Assembly (NCBI RefSeq): GCF_010646885.2
Contig: NZ_CP050700.1
Span: forward strand, 1,152,001 to 1,216,000
Direction: 5' to 3'
From: Desulfopila sp. IMCC35008
GTDB taxonomy: Bacteria > Desulfobacterota > Desulfobulbia > Desulfobulbales > Desulfocapsaceae
DNA: 64,000 nt
Notes under the pieces: model-generated
Told to the model about the DNA's origin: nothing
The model's input: only the letters and a program-made list of their open reading frames with translations
The model's database searches: none
Shown: piece by piece, positions 19,269-29,182 of the stretch
How the letters are laid out: each line of letters starts with the position of its first letter
Position numbering within the stretch: the first letter of the stretch is position 1
Program-made: the position numbers and the translations under genes

Positions 19269-20891
19269 TTGAAGATTATTAATTTTGACCAGATTCAGAC
19301 ACTGGAAGCCAGCAGTACCAAATTCATGAATATCCTGGCTCATGACATGGAACGGGCGCTCGCTCTCTGTGAAGAGACACGGGTTTTCTCGGAGAAAGCT
19401 GGTTATACCAAAGGTGTGCTAGATTCCTTGTTTCACAAGGCCTGGTATCATATTCACAAATGTGAGTTTGATCTGGTGTTTCCTCTCTTAAAGGACCTTC
19501 CTGAACAGTACAAGCTTATCGGTGATGAATATGGAAGGTTGAAGGCCGTGAATGCTCTCGGGGTGATGCATATGGACATGGGGAATTATGACCATGCACT
19601 TCCTTATTTCCTGAAAAGCCTGAAGCTGGCCAAGAAGAAAAATTTGCAGGAACGAGAAGCTTCTGCTCTTGCCAATATCGGTCTGGTTTTTAATGAGTTG
19701 GGCAAAATAGACCAGGCCTTTGATTATTTTACAGAAGCACTGAACAATCCGGAGATCAATAATACGGGTTTCTACACTGCCTCCAAGTGTATCGGTCACT
19801 ATTATATCAAGACTGGTGAGTATGATAAGGCGGGCATATATCTCAATGGGGCATTTACCAGGGCCAGGAAAGCCAAGGATACTCATTTTGAATCCGAACT
19901 TTTAACGACCCAGGGTATTCTGAACCGCCATCGGGAGCAATATAGACAAGCAGAAACTGATTTCAAGAAGAGTCTTGAAATCTCGAAGAAACTTGGGAAT
20001 GTCAAAATTGAAACGGAAAACCTGTATGAACTGGGTGTGCTTAATCTAAGCCAGGGGCATGTTGATAAATCTTTTAGTTATATTAATCAGGCTCTGGCTC
20101 TGGCCGTAAAGAAAGATATCGGTCGGTTTCAGTGTCGGTGCTATGAAAACCTGAGCACCATGTATGAAGAGAATGGAGATTATGCTAACGCATTGGAGTT
20201 CTTGAAGAAATACAATTCGGCAGAAAAAGAGTATAACCTGATGAAGGCTGAATTGAAGCTGAAAAGTCTGGAGTTTGAACATAAACTCGAGCAAAAACAG
20301 CAGCAAGCAGAGATCTACAGGCTCAAAAATGAGGAACTTGAAGAAGCCAATCGCAAAATCATGAACCTGGCCAATCATGATAACCTCACAGGCCTCCCCA
20401 ATCGGAGGCTTTTTATGGAAATCCTGAAGTCCTCTATGAATTCTGCGCTTCGGTATGATCAGAAAATAGCGGTATTGTTTATTGATCTGGATAATTTTAA
20501 ACCGGTTAATGACAGGTTCGGGCACAGGGCTGGAGATTATGTCTTAAAAGAGGTAGGGGAGCGATTGATCCAGGTTCTCAGGAAGAGTGATGTCGTCGCC
20601 CGGTTCGGGGGAGATGAGTTTGTGATTCTGGTATCGGAACTGGAAGATTCCCAGTACCTCAATGCCATTGCTGGTAAAATTAGTGAACGTTTTCAGCAGG
20701 ATTTTCAGGTGGGAGCACATCAATGCAATCTGGGAGCCAGTATTGGTATCAGCCTTTTTCCCGATGATGATGAAGATATCGAAGGACTTCTAATTAAAGC
20801 AGACAAAGCGATGTATGCAGCAAAACTGAAAGGAAAAAACACCCATGTTTTTTATCGGTCGGTTTCTTGTGCTAGGCCTAAACAGATCTGA
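19269..20891 (+). CDS. TPR-repeat diguanylate cyclase (GGDEF)
   Basis: A predicted cytosolic diguanylate cyclase, making cyclic di-GMP from two GTP. The N-terminal 330 residues are tetratricopeptide repeats (for example LKAVNALGVMHMDMGNYDHA), followed by a coiled coil (KLEQKQQQAEIYRLKNEELE) and a GGDEF domain: HDNLTGLPNRR, FIDLDNFKPVND, and RFGGDEF, with the inhibitory-site RxxD (RKSD) five residues before GGDEF. All catalytic features look intact. The chosen start is a TTG at 19269 after GGTGG; an ATG at 19326 is an alternative. It is likely a protein-protein-sensing regulator of surface life. Confidence 0.88.
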   Translation: MKIINFDQIQTLEASSTKFMNILAHDMERALALCEETRVFSEKAGYTKGVLDSLFHKAWYHIHKCEFDLVFPLLKDLPEQYKLIGDEYGRLKAVNALGVMHMDMGNYDHALPYFLKSLKLAKKKNLQEREASALANIGLVFNELGKIDQAFDYFTEALNNPEINNTGFYTASKCIGHYYIKTGEYDKAGIYLNGAFTRARKAKDTHFESELLTTQGILNRHREQYRQAETDFKKSLEISKKLGNVKIETENLYELGVLNLSQGHVDKSFSYINQALALAVKKDIGRFQCRCYENLSTMYEENGDYANALEFLKKYNSAEKEYNLMKAELKLKSLEFEHKLEQKQQQAEIYRLKNEELEEANRKIMNLANHDNLTGLPNRRLFMEILKSSMNSALRYDQKIAVLFIDLDNFKPVNDRFGHRAGDYVLKEVGERLIQVLRKSDVVARFGGDEFVILVSELEDSQYLNAIAGKISERFQQDFQVGAHQCNLGASIGISLFPDDDEDIEGLLIKADKAMYAAKLKGKNTHVFYRSVSCARPKQI

Positions 20892-20897
20892 CATGAC

Positions 20898-20940
20898 TAT
20901 CCCCTGGCCCAATAGTGTTTGACAACTTTGGCAGGGGATA
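20898..20940. terminator. inverted repeat between convergent genes
   Basis: TATCCCCTG and CAGGGGATA form a 9-bp stem around a 25-nt interior, between the ends of the GGDEF and sulfite reductase genes. It may serve as a shared terminator, although it lacks a clear T-run. Confidence 0.35.
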
Positions 20941-20961
20941 CCTAGGGATGGAAAATCCGGC

Positions 20962-21621
20962 TTAAAGAGCCTCGGTAATTATTTTTTCGATGGTATGCCG
21001 GGTGACAAATGTTGAGGTCCTTTCCTTCTTGCGGGCGTGTTCAGCGTAATAGGTGACGAGTTTACGTGCCATTTCGACCGCCTCGTCATCGCTGATGTCT
21101 TCAGCAATGATGTCTCCTGCCCGTACCTTTCTACCCGAGTTTCCCCCGAAACTAAGGGTCCAGCCTTTCTTTTTGCCCATCAGTCCCAGGTCTCGTACGA
21201 AGTTTTCGGCACAACAGAACGGACAGCCTGAGACACCGACCTTAAACTTGGCTGGCATATCTATCCCCGCAAAAGCTTCTTCAAGTTTCAGGCCCATTCC
21301 GAGTGAGTCCTGAATCCCGAACTGGCAAACCTCGGTGCCAGGGCAAGCCTGGACATAGTGCAGGCAGAGTTCGACCGCTTTACCCGGATCCATATCCAGG
21401 TCTTTGTATATGGGTTCAATCTGGTCCTGGGTCATACCGACCAGTGCTATCCTGTGACCTGAAGTTACTTTGACGATCGGGATGTCGTATTTTTCTACCA
21501 CAGCTGTTATGGCTTTCAGGTCTTTTCGGGGAAGGAGCCCGGCCGGAATGCGGGGAACAATGGCGTACGTTTCTTTATCGCGTTGTAAGATCGCTCCTTT
21601 GGGTGGTTCAACTTTTGGCAT
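20962..21621 (-). CDS. low-molecular-weight siroheme sulfite reductase
   Basis: A single-subunit, 219-residue protein of the nitrite/sulfite reductase family. It has the half-domain start AIVPRIPAGLLPRKDL and the coupled siroheme-[4Fe-4S] cysteine pattern: CPGTEVC (C-x5-C) and, about 38 residues later, CPFCC (C-x3-C). The size matches the small assimilatory-type sulfite reductases known from sulfate reducers such as Desulfovibrio. The expected role is six-electron reduction of sulfite to sulfide. It is a single gene, separated from glpX by about 280 bp. Confidence 0.85.
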   Translation of the reverse strand: MPKVEPPKGAILQRDKETYAIVPRIPAGLLPRKDLKAITAVVEKYDIPIVKVTSGHRIALVGMTQDQIEPIYKDLDMDPGKAVELCLHYVQACPGTEVCQFGIQDSLGMGLKLEEAFAGIDMPAKFKVGVSGCPFCCAENFVRDLGLMGKKKGWTLSFGGNSGRKVRAGDIIAEDISDDEAVEMARKLVTYYAEHARKKERTSTFVTRHTIEKIITEAL

Positions 21622-21903
21622 GTTTTCTCTCCGTTATTTCTCAACAGGTTTCATATAGTAGTATAAGTGCCGTTTCCGGGAAAAACGACATTGGTTGAAT
21701 AAGAGGGCTGGTGTCCATTCACGTTCCACCTGTTACTTTAAGCTTCTGCTTTCTTGCTCCCCAGCTTTTCGTTTATTTAATCAAAATAATGTTCCGAATA
21801 TCAGTCGTATGCCTGCTCTTTTTTTTCTAAAATGCTTCGGTCTTAGAAAAAATGTCTATTCTCGGACAACCTCCTGGCAGGAGCACATTTTCTGTCAGAC
21901 AGG

Positions 21904-22875
21904 TTAAAATACAGGTTTGTAATCGAAAAAGTGTCGTGTTTCCAGTTTTCTGTAGGTATGTGTTTTACCCCGGGCAATAAACGAGCTGGTGATTGCACCG
22001 TTGGATGTGAAGCGGACTCCTTCAAGGAACTCGCCGTCGGTGATGCCTGTTGCAGCAATGGCCACCTCCTTTGAGCGGATGAGATCCTGGACCCTGAAGA
22101 TTTTTTCGAAATCAGTTATGCCGTGCTCCTTGCCCATTGATTTATCACGGTCGTTTTCGTAAAATATTTTACCTTCGAAATAACCACCCATGCAGCTGAT
22201 AGCCGCTGCAGCCATTGTACCTTCCGGGGCATAGCCGTACCCCATGTAGATATCGGCCTTTTTACCGGAAATTGCTGCCAGACAGCCGGATATTTCGCCT
22301 TCCTCAATGAGCTTGATGCGCGCTCCGCAACTGCGTACTTCGTGGATTAATTGATGGTGCCGTGCCTGGTTCAATATACACACTGTCACGTTTTCGGTAT
22401 ATTTCCTGAGGGCTCTGGCTGTTCGTTTGACATTGACAATAGGTGGTTGGTTGATATCGATAACATTGCCCACTTCCGGTCCGACAACCAGTTTGTACAT
22501 TAACAGGTTTGGCACAGACTGGATTGCATCTTCCTGAGCTATCACAGCAAAAGAGGTGACATTGTTGCGGCCGTCTGCTGCGGAGTGATATCCTTCCAGG
22601 GCGATCGCCATGACATCAGTCTTTGGGCCGCCGCCGCCAATGGTGGCGGGGAGCTGGACGATGCCTTCCCGCCTCTTGAAACGATCGTTGATGACCGTCC
22701 CCTCGATGTTAATTCTGTTGAGGGTCTTGACGATGGCAGCACGGGTTTTATTAAGGATTTCCTCATCATTTCCAAGTCCCTGAAGACGTGCGGCCGTCAG
22801 TGCGGCGATTTCGGTCGCCCTGACCATTTCCATTCCGTAATTAGTGTCCATATCTTTATTTGATGTTTGTATCAT
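21904..22875 (-). CDS. glpX: class II fructose-1,6-bisphosphatase GlpX
   Basis: Hydrolyses fructose-1,6-bisphosphate to fructose-6-phosphate in gluconeogenesis, metal dependent. The GlpX signatures are plain: [17 protein letters not shown], a [13 protein letters not shown] block, [36 protein letters not shown] and [16 protein letters not shown]. Length 323 residues. Its start overlaps the end of the class III fructose bisphosphatase gene by 20 bp, so the two are co-translated. Confidence 0.94.
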   Translation of the reverse strand: MIQTSNKDMDTNYGMEMVRATEIAALTAARLQGLGNDEEILNKTRAAIVKTLNRINIEGTVINDRFKRREGIVQLPATIGGGGPKTDVMAIALEGYHSAADGRNNVTSFAVIAQEDAIQSVPNLLMYKLVVGPEVGNVIDINQPPIVNVKRTARALRKYTENVTVCILNQARHHQLIHEVRSCGARIKLIEEGEISGCLAAISGKKADIYMGYGYAPEGTMAAAAISCMGGYFEGKIFYENDRDKSMGKEHGITDFEKIFRVQDLIRSKEVAIAATGITDGEFLEGVRFTSNGAITSSFIARGKTHTYRKLETRHFFDYKPVF

Positions 22876-24715
22876 GAAGGGCCGTAAGTTCCCGGATTTG
22901 ATTCATTATGGCATCGCGCTGCACTTTGAGATTCTGGCCCTCAATTGTATCTTTCATTTTCATTGGCTGCCGGAATTCGTCAATCAGCTCGATATCGAGG
23001 GGTGCCGCTTCCAGTTTTCTTTCTGCTTCCTTGATTTCATCGGGTGTCGGGAGGATAATACCGTAAAGCTGGTGCGGGGTGTGAACCAGGGAGTGCCCAC
23101 GGTTATAGTATGCTTCCGCAAAACCGCCGTCGACATTGATGGCCACGCCATCTTCGCTGGCCATGCGGGCGCCTTTCATGTAGTTTACCGGGGTGTGACC
23201 GAAAACAACCCGGTGAACACCAAATTCCTTCAGCATCTTCTTCTTGAAGGCGTCGGTCTGCATGTTGTCCTTCCAGAACAGTGTTCGTTCTACATGGGTT
23301 TCCTTGTCGATGAGGAAATATCTTTCAAAAGTTTTCATGGCATGTTTGCCAAAAAACGGTGATTTCGGTCCGCACCAGAGGTAGAAGAACAGGTCTTGGT
23401 CATGCTGGCTTTGCGGTGTCCCCTCGATGTATTTTTCGCCAACCTTGCGGATTGTCTCCTGGATGTGATCGAGCAGGTACTTTCCCTTGCGGCCCATGAA
23501 CTCTTCAAACTCTCCATTGGCAGTGGAGGGCACCAGGGCGTGTATGTTGAGGGTGTTGGAGTGGATGTGATAGGTGTTACCCCTGGTGAAAAAGAATCCT
23601 AACAACCGCTTCATTTTGCTGTTTGATGCGAATTGTCTGGATAGATCGTCGATGATGGCATGTTCCTCTTCTGTGAGGGCCTGCGGATTATCAAGGTCGA
23701 GGGTGGGAAAGTGAGTGTCGTTAAGTCCTTCTGTTTTTCCCTCTTTCAGCATTGCAGCCAGCCGGTCGAGCCACAATCGTGAACTCATATCATAGGCGGG
23801 ATTCTCCATTATTGTTCGTTCTTCGAGCTTGAACTGGATGATTGCCAAAGCCTTTTCCATGGAGCGACCGCGATCAGTCTTGGCCTTAAACTTGCCAGTG
23901 GCTTTTTCTGCAGGATACGTTCGTTCGGCAAATTCGGCGAGTTTCGTGGTGTCGAAATGAAGCCGGTCCATTAATTCAAAGTGATCGTAGCGGCTGGTAA
24001 TACGAAGAGCTTCCGCAATAAGGGAGAGATTGCCAGAGGCGGCACCCATCCATAAAATGTCGTGGTTCCCGTAGACATAGTCAACAATTCGGTTATATGC
24101 CGGTGAAGAGAGGATACGGATTATTTTATCCGGTTGAGGACCCCGGTCAAATATATCGCCAAGAACCTGGATCCGGTCCAGTAGCACCTGGCTGATAGCA
24201 TAAGAAAGGTGGGAAATTAACCTTTTGGATATTATATCCTCCTCGAAAACCGGGTCTGGTACCGTGAGCCCGGAGAGGAGTCTGCTGATGGGATCCCTGA
24301 ATTCGGGTTTGAGGATTTCGTTTATCTGGTAGCCGATGTTGGTGATTTTATATTTCAGTACTTCAACAAGACAGAGGATAACGTCCTGCATGTCCATATA
24401 AACAAGATCATCCCGAAAATACTCTTTGCGGCGGATTATTTTTACCAGATACTGGATTTTCTCAGGGCTGAAGGTGTTAGGCAAAGCTTCGCGACAGGTC
24501 TGGTACAATACCCCGAACCGTCCGCGGAGGATCGATTTGAACCTATCGCCTTCACCGTGCAGGTCGCTGATCCAGAGGGTCGTTGGGATATTGGCATTGA
24601 GGGCTGTTTCCAGTTGCAGCATCTCGTTTGCCAGTTTATCAATTTCACCAACCCTCACAGGGGAAGTCTGCTGTTTGCTAAGTTTTTGAGGTTTGTTTTT
24701 GGGGCGGGATGGCAT
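22856..24715 (-). CDS. fbp: class III fructose-1,6-bisphosphatase
   Basis: A 619-residue FBPase of the class III (metallophosphoesterase-fold) type. Motifs in order: [13 protein letters not shown] near residue 47, [15 protein letters not shown] near 180, [14 protein letters not shown] near 210, and [13 protein letters not shown] near 530. It catalyses the same reaction as its neighbour GlpX from an unrelated fold. It is first in a two-gene unit with glpX. The start ATG begins [10 protein letters not shown]. Confidence 0.92.
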   Translation of the reverse strand: MPSRPKNKPQKLSKQQTSPVRVGEIDKLANEMLQLETALNANIPTTLWISDLHGEGDRFKSILRGRFGVLYQTCREALPNTFSPEKIQYLVKIIRRKEYFRDDLVYMDMQDVILCLVEVLKYKITNIGYQINEILKPEFRDPISRLLSGLTVPDPVFEEDIISKRLISHLSYAISQVLLDRIQVLGDIFDRGPQPDKIIRILSSPAYNRIVDYVYGNHDILWMGAASGNLSLIAEALRITSRYDHFELMDRLHFDTTKLAEFAERTYPAEKATGKFKAKTDRGRSMEKALAIIQFKLEERTIMENPAYDMSSRLWLDRLAAMLKEGKTEGLNDTHFPTLDLDNPQALTEEEHAIIDDLSRQFASNSKMKRLLGFFFTRGNTYHIHSNTLNIHALVPSTANGEFEEFMGRKGKYLLDHIQETIRKVGEKYIEGTPQSQHDQDLFFYLWCGPKSPFFGKHAMKTFERYFLIDKETHVERTLFWKDNMQTDAFKKKMLKEFGVHRVVFGHTPVNYMKGARMASEDGVAINVDGGFAEAYYNRGHSLVHTPHQLYGIILPTPDEIKEAERKLEAAPLDIELIDEFRQPMKMKDTIEGQNLKVQRDAIMNQIRELTALHDTNIK

Positions 24716-24955
24716 GCGCTCTACTCCGTATCTCCTGAATTTCTGTCATGCTTCCACGGTCTCCATAAACAGTCGGTGGAGAAGCAGTAGCTGGATGATT
24801 GCCTGGCATTGACTTCTGTGTAGTATTCAGACCAGATTTCTTACCGGTACAACACTCTATTGTAGCATAGCATTGAGATGGGGCAAATTGATTTTTTATA
24901 GATAAATCAATGTACCAGTCATTCCTTGAGGCCTTTAGCGGGGGCTTGAACAGGC

Positions 24956-25147
24956 TTATTCACTGCTGCCGTTTCGGTTGGCAGTAAGCCCTATATCAAA
25001 GGCGTCGTGACAAGAAGGGCAGATAAGCAGCCACTTGGTCGTATCACCGTCTTGACGGAACATTGAATGAAAGCCGTCTCTGTACCCGCACGTCGGGCAT
25101 GTTCTGAATTCTTCCTTCATTTTGACCGTGATAATCTTTTGTGTCAT
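24956..25147 (-). CDS. small zinc-ribbon protein
   Basis: 63 residues with two CxxC pairs, CPTCGYRDG and CPSCHDAF, spaced as a treble-clef or rubredoxin-like zinc ribbon. AAGGAG lies just upstream of the ATG. The function is unknown; nucleic-acid or protein binding is typical for such small ribbons. Confidence 0.65.
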   Translation of the reverse strand: MTQKIITVKMKEEFRTCPTCGYRDGFHSMFRQDGDTTKWLLICPSCHDAFDIGLTANRNGSSE

Positions 25148-25358
25148 TGAGGATCTCCTTGTTTATGTTGGCGGGAAACCTTGCATCAAGAATATCACAG
25201 TTTTAAAGGTGTGGGCAACTTCGTAATTTTTCTTTTTGCCTCAAGAACGCGTGAGAGAGATAGGGAAAAATCGTTGCTGAAAAATGAGAATACGCGGCTT
25301 TCTTGATCATAACGGGACGTCCAGGTTCCCGTCATGATTTGAGTTAATAGGTAATTCC

Positions 25359-25610
25359 TCACTGTTGGGCCTTTTCTGCGGCTGTGTCCAGTTGTTTTAC
25401 GAGGTCCTGGATTCCCGCCTCGAGCAAATCCGGTTTGAGCAAGATTTCAAGCTTCTTGGTGCCCCGGGCGTCGACGACTGTGTTTTCATAACGGACCCCT
25501 GTTTTTTTGAGGATTTTCAGGCTGTCGTCAAAAAGTATGAAGTGGTAACCCAAGAATCCGTATCCTGCTGCTAATGCAATGACAAGCATCACTATGATCT
25601 TCTTCATCAT
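25359..25610 (-). CDS. small membrane-anchored or exported protein
   Basis: 83 residues. An N-terminal hydrophobic helix (KKIIVMLVIALAAGYGFLGYHF) follows a positively charged start, then an amphipathic alpha-helical tail ends in a Lys/Ala/Gln-rich segment. A GGAGGAG ribosome binding site precedes the ATG. No family is recognised. Confidence 0.6.
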   Translation of the reverse strand: MMKKIIVMLVIALAAGYGFLGYHFILFDDSLKILKKTGVRYENTVVDARGTKKLEILLKPDLLEAGIQDLVKQLDTAAEKAQQ

Positions 25611-25743
25611 CTCCTCCTTGGCATGTCTGGAAACAACTATGTTCCCTGTTATGCTGATTAGTTCTTTGTTACAGGGAGACTACCAGTATTTTAAAATCAT
25701 GTCAGCAGCTTGTTGTGTTTTGTTTCCCATGTGAGGGGGCAGA

Positions 25744-26136
25744 TTATTGGTCTGATTTCACTTTTAGCCAGTTTCGTGCCTCCTCCAGAGTTTTGAATGA
25801 TCGATTTCTCATGCTGAACAGGAGGGTGTCATTTTTGGTATCAGTCCTCTCAGCAGTAAGTATCGTATGAATGCTTGCGAAGGATATACTTTTATTGAAC
25901 TCCAGCATATACCTGCTGTATTTGTCCTCAATGCTGAATTGGTAAAGATGTCGTAATGTGCCGCTGGGCATGTTGCTAACCTGGCTGTAATCAATGAGTA
26001 CTTTTCGACAGTCAGTATCCCGACAGTATTCAAGCAGAATCGAAAATTTGTTGATTGCTTCCTGTATGACAAAATTGCCGCATATCTGAACTTCAAGATG
26101 GTCCTTATAAAGAGTGTAGTGATAGTCCATAATCAT
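25744..26136 (-). CDS. STAS/SpoIIAA-like protein
   Basis: 130 residues. Alternating strands and helices and the segment CRKVLIDYSQVSNMPSGTLRHLYQF resemble the STAS-like SpoIIAA family (IIxDxxxVxxxPSG). It is probably a small cytosolic regulatory domain. It stands alone with intergenic DNA on both sides. The assignment rests on pattern only. Confidence 0.55.
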   Translation of the reverse strand: MIMDYHYTLYKDHLEVQICGNFVIQEAINKFSILLEYCRDTDCRKVLIDYSQVSNMPSGTLRHLYQFSIEDKYSRYMLEFNKSISFASIHTILTAERTDTKNDTLLFSMRNRSFKTLEEARNWLKVKSDQ

Positions 26137-26458
26137 TTGTGAATTCTTGTTGTTTCTTGTTTCTTCCCGTCATAAAACCAGCACAGACCAGCCTAAGTAT
26201 TTAATTAATTTCTTTCTTGCCTGTTTACGCCAATCTCTCGTCTGACTATGTCGCTTTTTTTCTTCTGACTACTGTGGGCACTAAGAGGATTCGTGGCGAT
26301 GGGGAGGAGTGGCGTGGATGAACAATTTTCTGGCGGGAAATGGCAAAAAATAGCTGGGAGGCGGGTCGATAAGAGTTTCTGAAAAAGGTTTGTATGAAGT
26401 TTGTAAGATAACCGGGGTACATTAGAATTATTATATATTCATGAGGAGTACATTACGT
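26137..26458. other. intergenic region, about 320 bp
   Basis: No gene or obvious structured element seen. It separates two divergently transcribed small genes and must contain both promoters. Confidence 0.5.
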
Positions 26459-26644
26459 ATGACTGATAAGCAGCGAAAGGATTTGTACATCGAGTGGGAT
26501 GTTACGAGCAGTAAAGTAAAAAAACAGATAACCGATCAATATCAACAGGAATTTGGCGAAAAAATGTCAACAGAGCACTGGGAGGAATACCTGGTGAAAG
26601 CCCTGAACCTGAAGCAATCCTGGGAGTCGAACGGGTTGGCCTGA
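26459..26644 (+). CDS. small protein of unknown function
   Basis: 61 residues from the ATG at 26459, rich in Lys, Glu and Gln (MTDKQRKDLYIEWDVTSSKV). GAGGAG lies about 11 nt upstream. An upstream ATG at 26441 would add six residues but would put the ribosome binding site inside the gene. Helical and soluble; no family recognised. Confidence 0.5.
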   Translation: MTDKQRKDLYIEWDVTSSKVKKQITDQYQQEFGEKMSTEHWEEYLVKALNLKQSWESNGLA

Positions 26645-27268
26645 ATGATATAAAGACCTGGTTGTTGTGAAGAACTGGGTAAGCGATAGAAGAATTTTCG
26701 ATCCCATGATTGAGGGTTGTTTACCTTAATAGTCTTGATCCGAACGGGCAGTTTTCGGATGGACATTATTCTGAAGTTGCTTTCCTTTCTTTGTTGCACC
26801 TTACATTCCTCGGCCAGGCTTAAACCTATCGATGGTTTCCGTTGGGCGAACGCCTGTCGTTTTTCCAGTTGACCGTCGTCTTGGTTCTCATCTTAATTCC
26901 ATATTTCAAAATATTTGGGCGGGCGTATTTTTACGGCATATCATGTGATATGAATCGGAAAGTTCAGTAATTGTGCGGTTGCTGCCTGGTGGACTTTGCT
27001 TTGATAGAGATTATTCTTTTCTATAGTCTCTTTCTGAGGCTGGGAAATATTTTTCTCGTGCATGTGTTATCTACTTGTAACAGGCTCAATGATGGTAAAA
27101 GAGCTACCTGCCTGCAAACAGGGCAATATGCTGCATGTATTTCAATTTTTCAGGAGCTGCCAAGTTTGATCAGCATGTGGAAATTGAAATGAATTACTGA
27201 CGAGAATCACTCGGATACGCGGATATTTTGCTGGATGAGTATATTCGTCAGGTGGGGTAATTATTAAG
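26645..27268. other. intergenic region, about 620 bp
   Basis: No supported gene. A 73-codon frame at 26971-27192 lacks a ribosome binding site and any recognisable domain. The region likely contains the promoter of the moxR-DUF58-tgpA cluster. Confidence 0.5.
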
Positions 27269-28234
27269 ATGGAATCTTTAGTAACAGACGATAGTGTTCC
27301 TCAAAAACCTGGTCAGTTGGTGGATCTTTTTGAAAAATTAGAAAAGGAAATCGGTACGCTTATACTCGGAAAAAATCATCAGGTACGGCTGGGTCTCTGC
27401 TGTCTTATCTCTGGAGGTCACTTGCTCATTGAGGATATCCCGGGGATTGGCAAAACCACATTGGCAAAAGTATTGGCGAAAATTCTCGGCCTTAAATTTC
27501 AACGAATACAGTGCACGAGCGACATGCTTCCCGGAGATATTCTGGGAGTATCCATCTTTGATCAGACAAATGGCTCGTTTTCATTTCACAAAGGACCGAT
27601 TTTCACTCAGGTTCTTCTTGCTGATGAAATAAACAGAACAACACCAAAAACCCAGAGTGCACTGCTTGAGGCGATGGAGGAATACCAGGTTTCCAGTGAA
27701 GGAAAAACGAGGCAATTGCCTCAACCATTTTTCGTTCTGGCAACACAAAATCCTTTGGAGTATTCGGGTACGTACCCTCTACCCGAATCCCAGTTAGATC
27801 GATTCCTTTTCAGAATTTCCATTGGTTATCCGTCCAGGAAAGCTGAGCATGAATTACTGCAACATGGCGGAGTTATAGGGGGACTGTCAGATCTTGAGCC
27901 AGTACTTCAACCAGGACAGGTAATTGCACTCCAGAGAACCGCAAGGAAAATTCAACTGTCAAAAACATTGATTGATTATATACAGGATCTCTTATCCTTC
28001 TCAAGGGAATGTGGAGAGTTTTCAATTGGTTTATCACCGCGGGCCGGGCTTTCACTTGTCCGGGCCGCGCAGTCATGGTCTTTAATGCAAGGGAGGGAGT
28101 TCGTTTTACCGGAAGACGTACAGATCATTTTACCATATTTAGCTGTTCACCGTTTACGGCGTAAGGACACCTACAGCGAATTGAGCACGGAGGAAATACG
28201 TCAGTTATTTACCTCGGTTCCGATTCCAGCTTGA
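27269..28234 (+). CDS. MoxR-family AAA+ ATPase
   Basis: A 321-residue chaperone-like AAA+ protein. Walker A is EDIPGIGKTTLAKVLAK, Walker B is LLADEINRTTPKTQSALLEAMEE, and sensor 1 is VLATQNPLEYSGTYPLPESQLDRF, all typical of MoxR. It is the first gene of a compact trio with a DUF58 protein and a transglutaminase-like membrane protein, a widespread arrangement thought to serve envelope protein maturation. Confidence 0.93.
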   Translation: MESLVTDDSVPQKPGQLVDLFEKLEKEIGTLILGKNHQVRLGLCCLISGGHLLIEDIPGIGKTTLAKVLAKILGLKFQRIQCTSDMLPGDILGVSIFDQTNGSFSFHKGPIFTQVLLADEINRTTPKTQSALLEAMEEYQVSSEGKTRQLPQPFFVLATQNPLEYSGTYPLPESQLDRFLFRISIGYPSRKAEHELLQHGGVIGGLSDLEPVLQPGQVIALQRTARKIQLSKTLIDYIQDLLSFSRECGEFSIGLSPRAGLSLVRAAQSWSLMQGREFVLPEDVQIILPYLAVHRLRRKDTYSELSTEEIRQLFTSVPIPA

Positions 28235-28258
28235 GCACACATCGTTACCAGAAAGTTT

Positions 28259-29182
28259 ATGAGTGTACTAAACCACATCCGGCCAGGTCATTTGCTGCCT
28301 TACCTTCCTTTATATGGCAGCAGGTACCGGGTAATGCCAACGCGGTATGGATTTGTTTATGGTGGCATGCTCCTCGCCCTCCTGGTGGGTTCCATTAACC
28401 ACAATAATAACCTGGGATATCTTCTGACCTTCTTTCTCGGTGGCCTGTTCTTTGTTTCTTCCTTCTTTACTTGGAGGAACCTGACAGGCATAACCGTGAA
28501 AGGGCAGGATGCAAAACCAGTGTTTGCCGGTCAGTTATGCAGAGTATTTTTTACAGTGGATGCACCTGCTACCTCAAAATATGGGATTCATGTAACCCTC
28601 GATCCTATTCACGGCCAGACAATAGACATTGATCAAGGTTATAAAACGGGGGTAACACTCTATCATCCAACCGAAAAACGCGGATACCTGCGTGTTCAAT
28701 TTATTGACCTGTCTACAACTTTTCCTTTTGGGTTGATTCAGCTACAATCTCGCCGGGCTGAAGAATTGAAGTGTCTGGTGTTTCCCAAACCTGTTTCAGC
28801 TCCCTTACAGAGAGAATATAACAATGGGTCAGAACCCGGTGATTTTCGGCAAGAGCAAAAAGGTCGTGGTGATTTTACCGGGCTCGATCCATATTTACCT
28901 GGAGACAGCTTGAAAAGAATCCACTGGAAGGGGTTTGCCGGGGGGAAAGGATTCCATACGAAGCGTTTTGAAGAAAACGAGACAGCCAGCACGATATTCT
29001 CTCTTCAAGACCTCCCAGGCAACGATCTTGAACTGAAACTTTCCCAACTGACATATATGGTGCTCTCTGCTAGTGCAGATGAGGTGAAATATGGCCTTAG
29101 GCTTGGTGAGTTTCACATTCCCCCAAACCGAGGTCAGGCCCACCAAAATGAATGCCTGAAAGCTCTGGCGCTTTATAGCTGA
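28259..29182 (+). CDS. DUF58 domain membrane protein
   Basis: 307 residues. Two membrane helices lie near the N-terminus (GGMLLALLVGSI and YLLTFFLGGLFFVSSFF), followed by a beta-rich domain and the DUF58 signature PGDSLKRIHWKGFA preceded by RGDFTGLDPY. It lies between moxR and tgpA, and its stop (TGA) overlaps the next start (ATGA). It likely works with the MoxR ATPase. Confidence 0.88.
   Translation: MSVLNHIRPGHLLPYLPLYGSRYRVMPTRYGFVYGGMLLALLVGSINHNNNLGYLLTFFLGGLFFVSSFFTWRNLTGITVKGQDAKPVFAGQLCRVFFTVDAPATSKYGIHVTLDPIHGQTIDIDQGYKTGVTLYHPTEKRGYLRVQFIDLSTTFPFGLIQLQSRRAEELKCLVFPKPVSAPLQREYNNGSEPGDFRQEQKGRGDFTGLDPYLPGDSLKRIHWKGFAGGKGFHTKRFEENETASTIFSLQDLPGNDLELKLSQLTYMVLSASADEVKYGLRLGEFHIPPNRGQAHQNECLKALALYS

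Noticed and set aside
18850..19272. 140-codon plus-strand frame upstream of the GGDEF gene
   Set aside because: No ribosome binding site, no domain, irregular composition; it lies in promoter DNA and ends at the next start.
26971..27192. 73-codon frame before moxR
   Set aside because: No ribosome binding site or recognisable sequence; probably chance.
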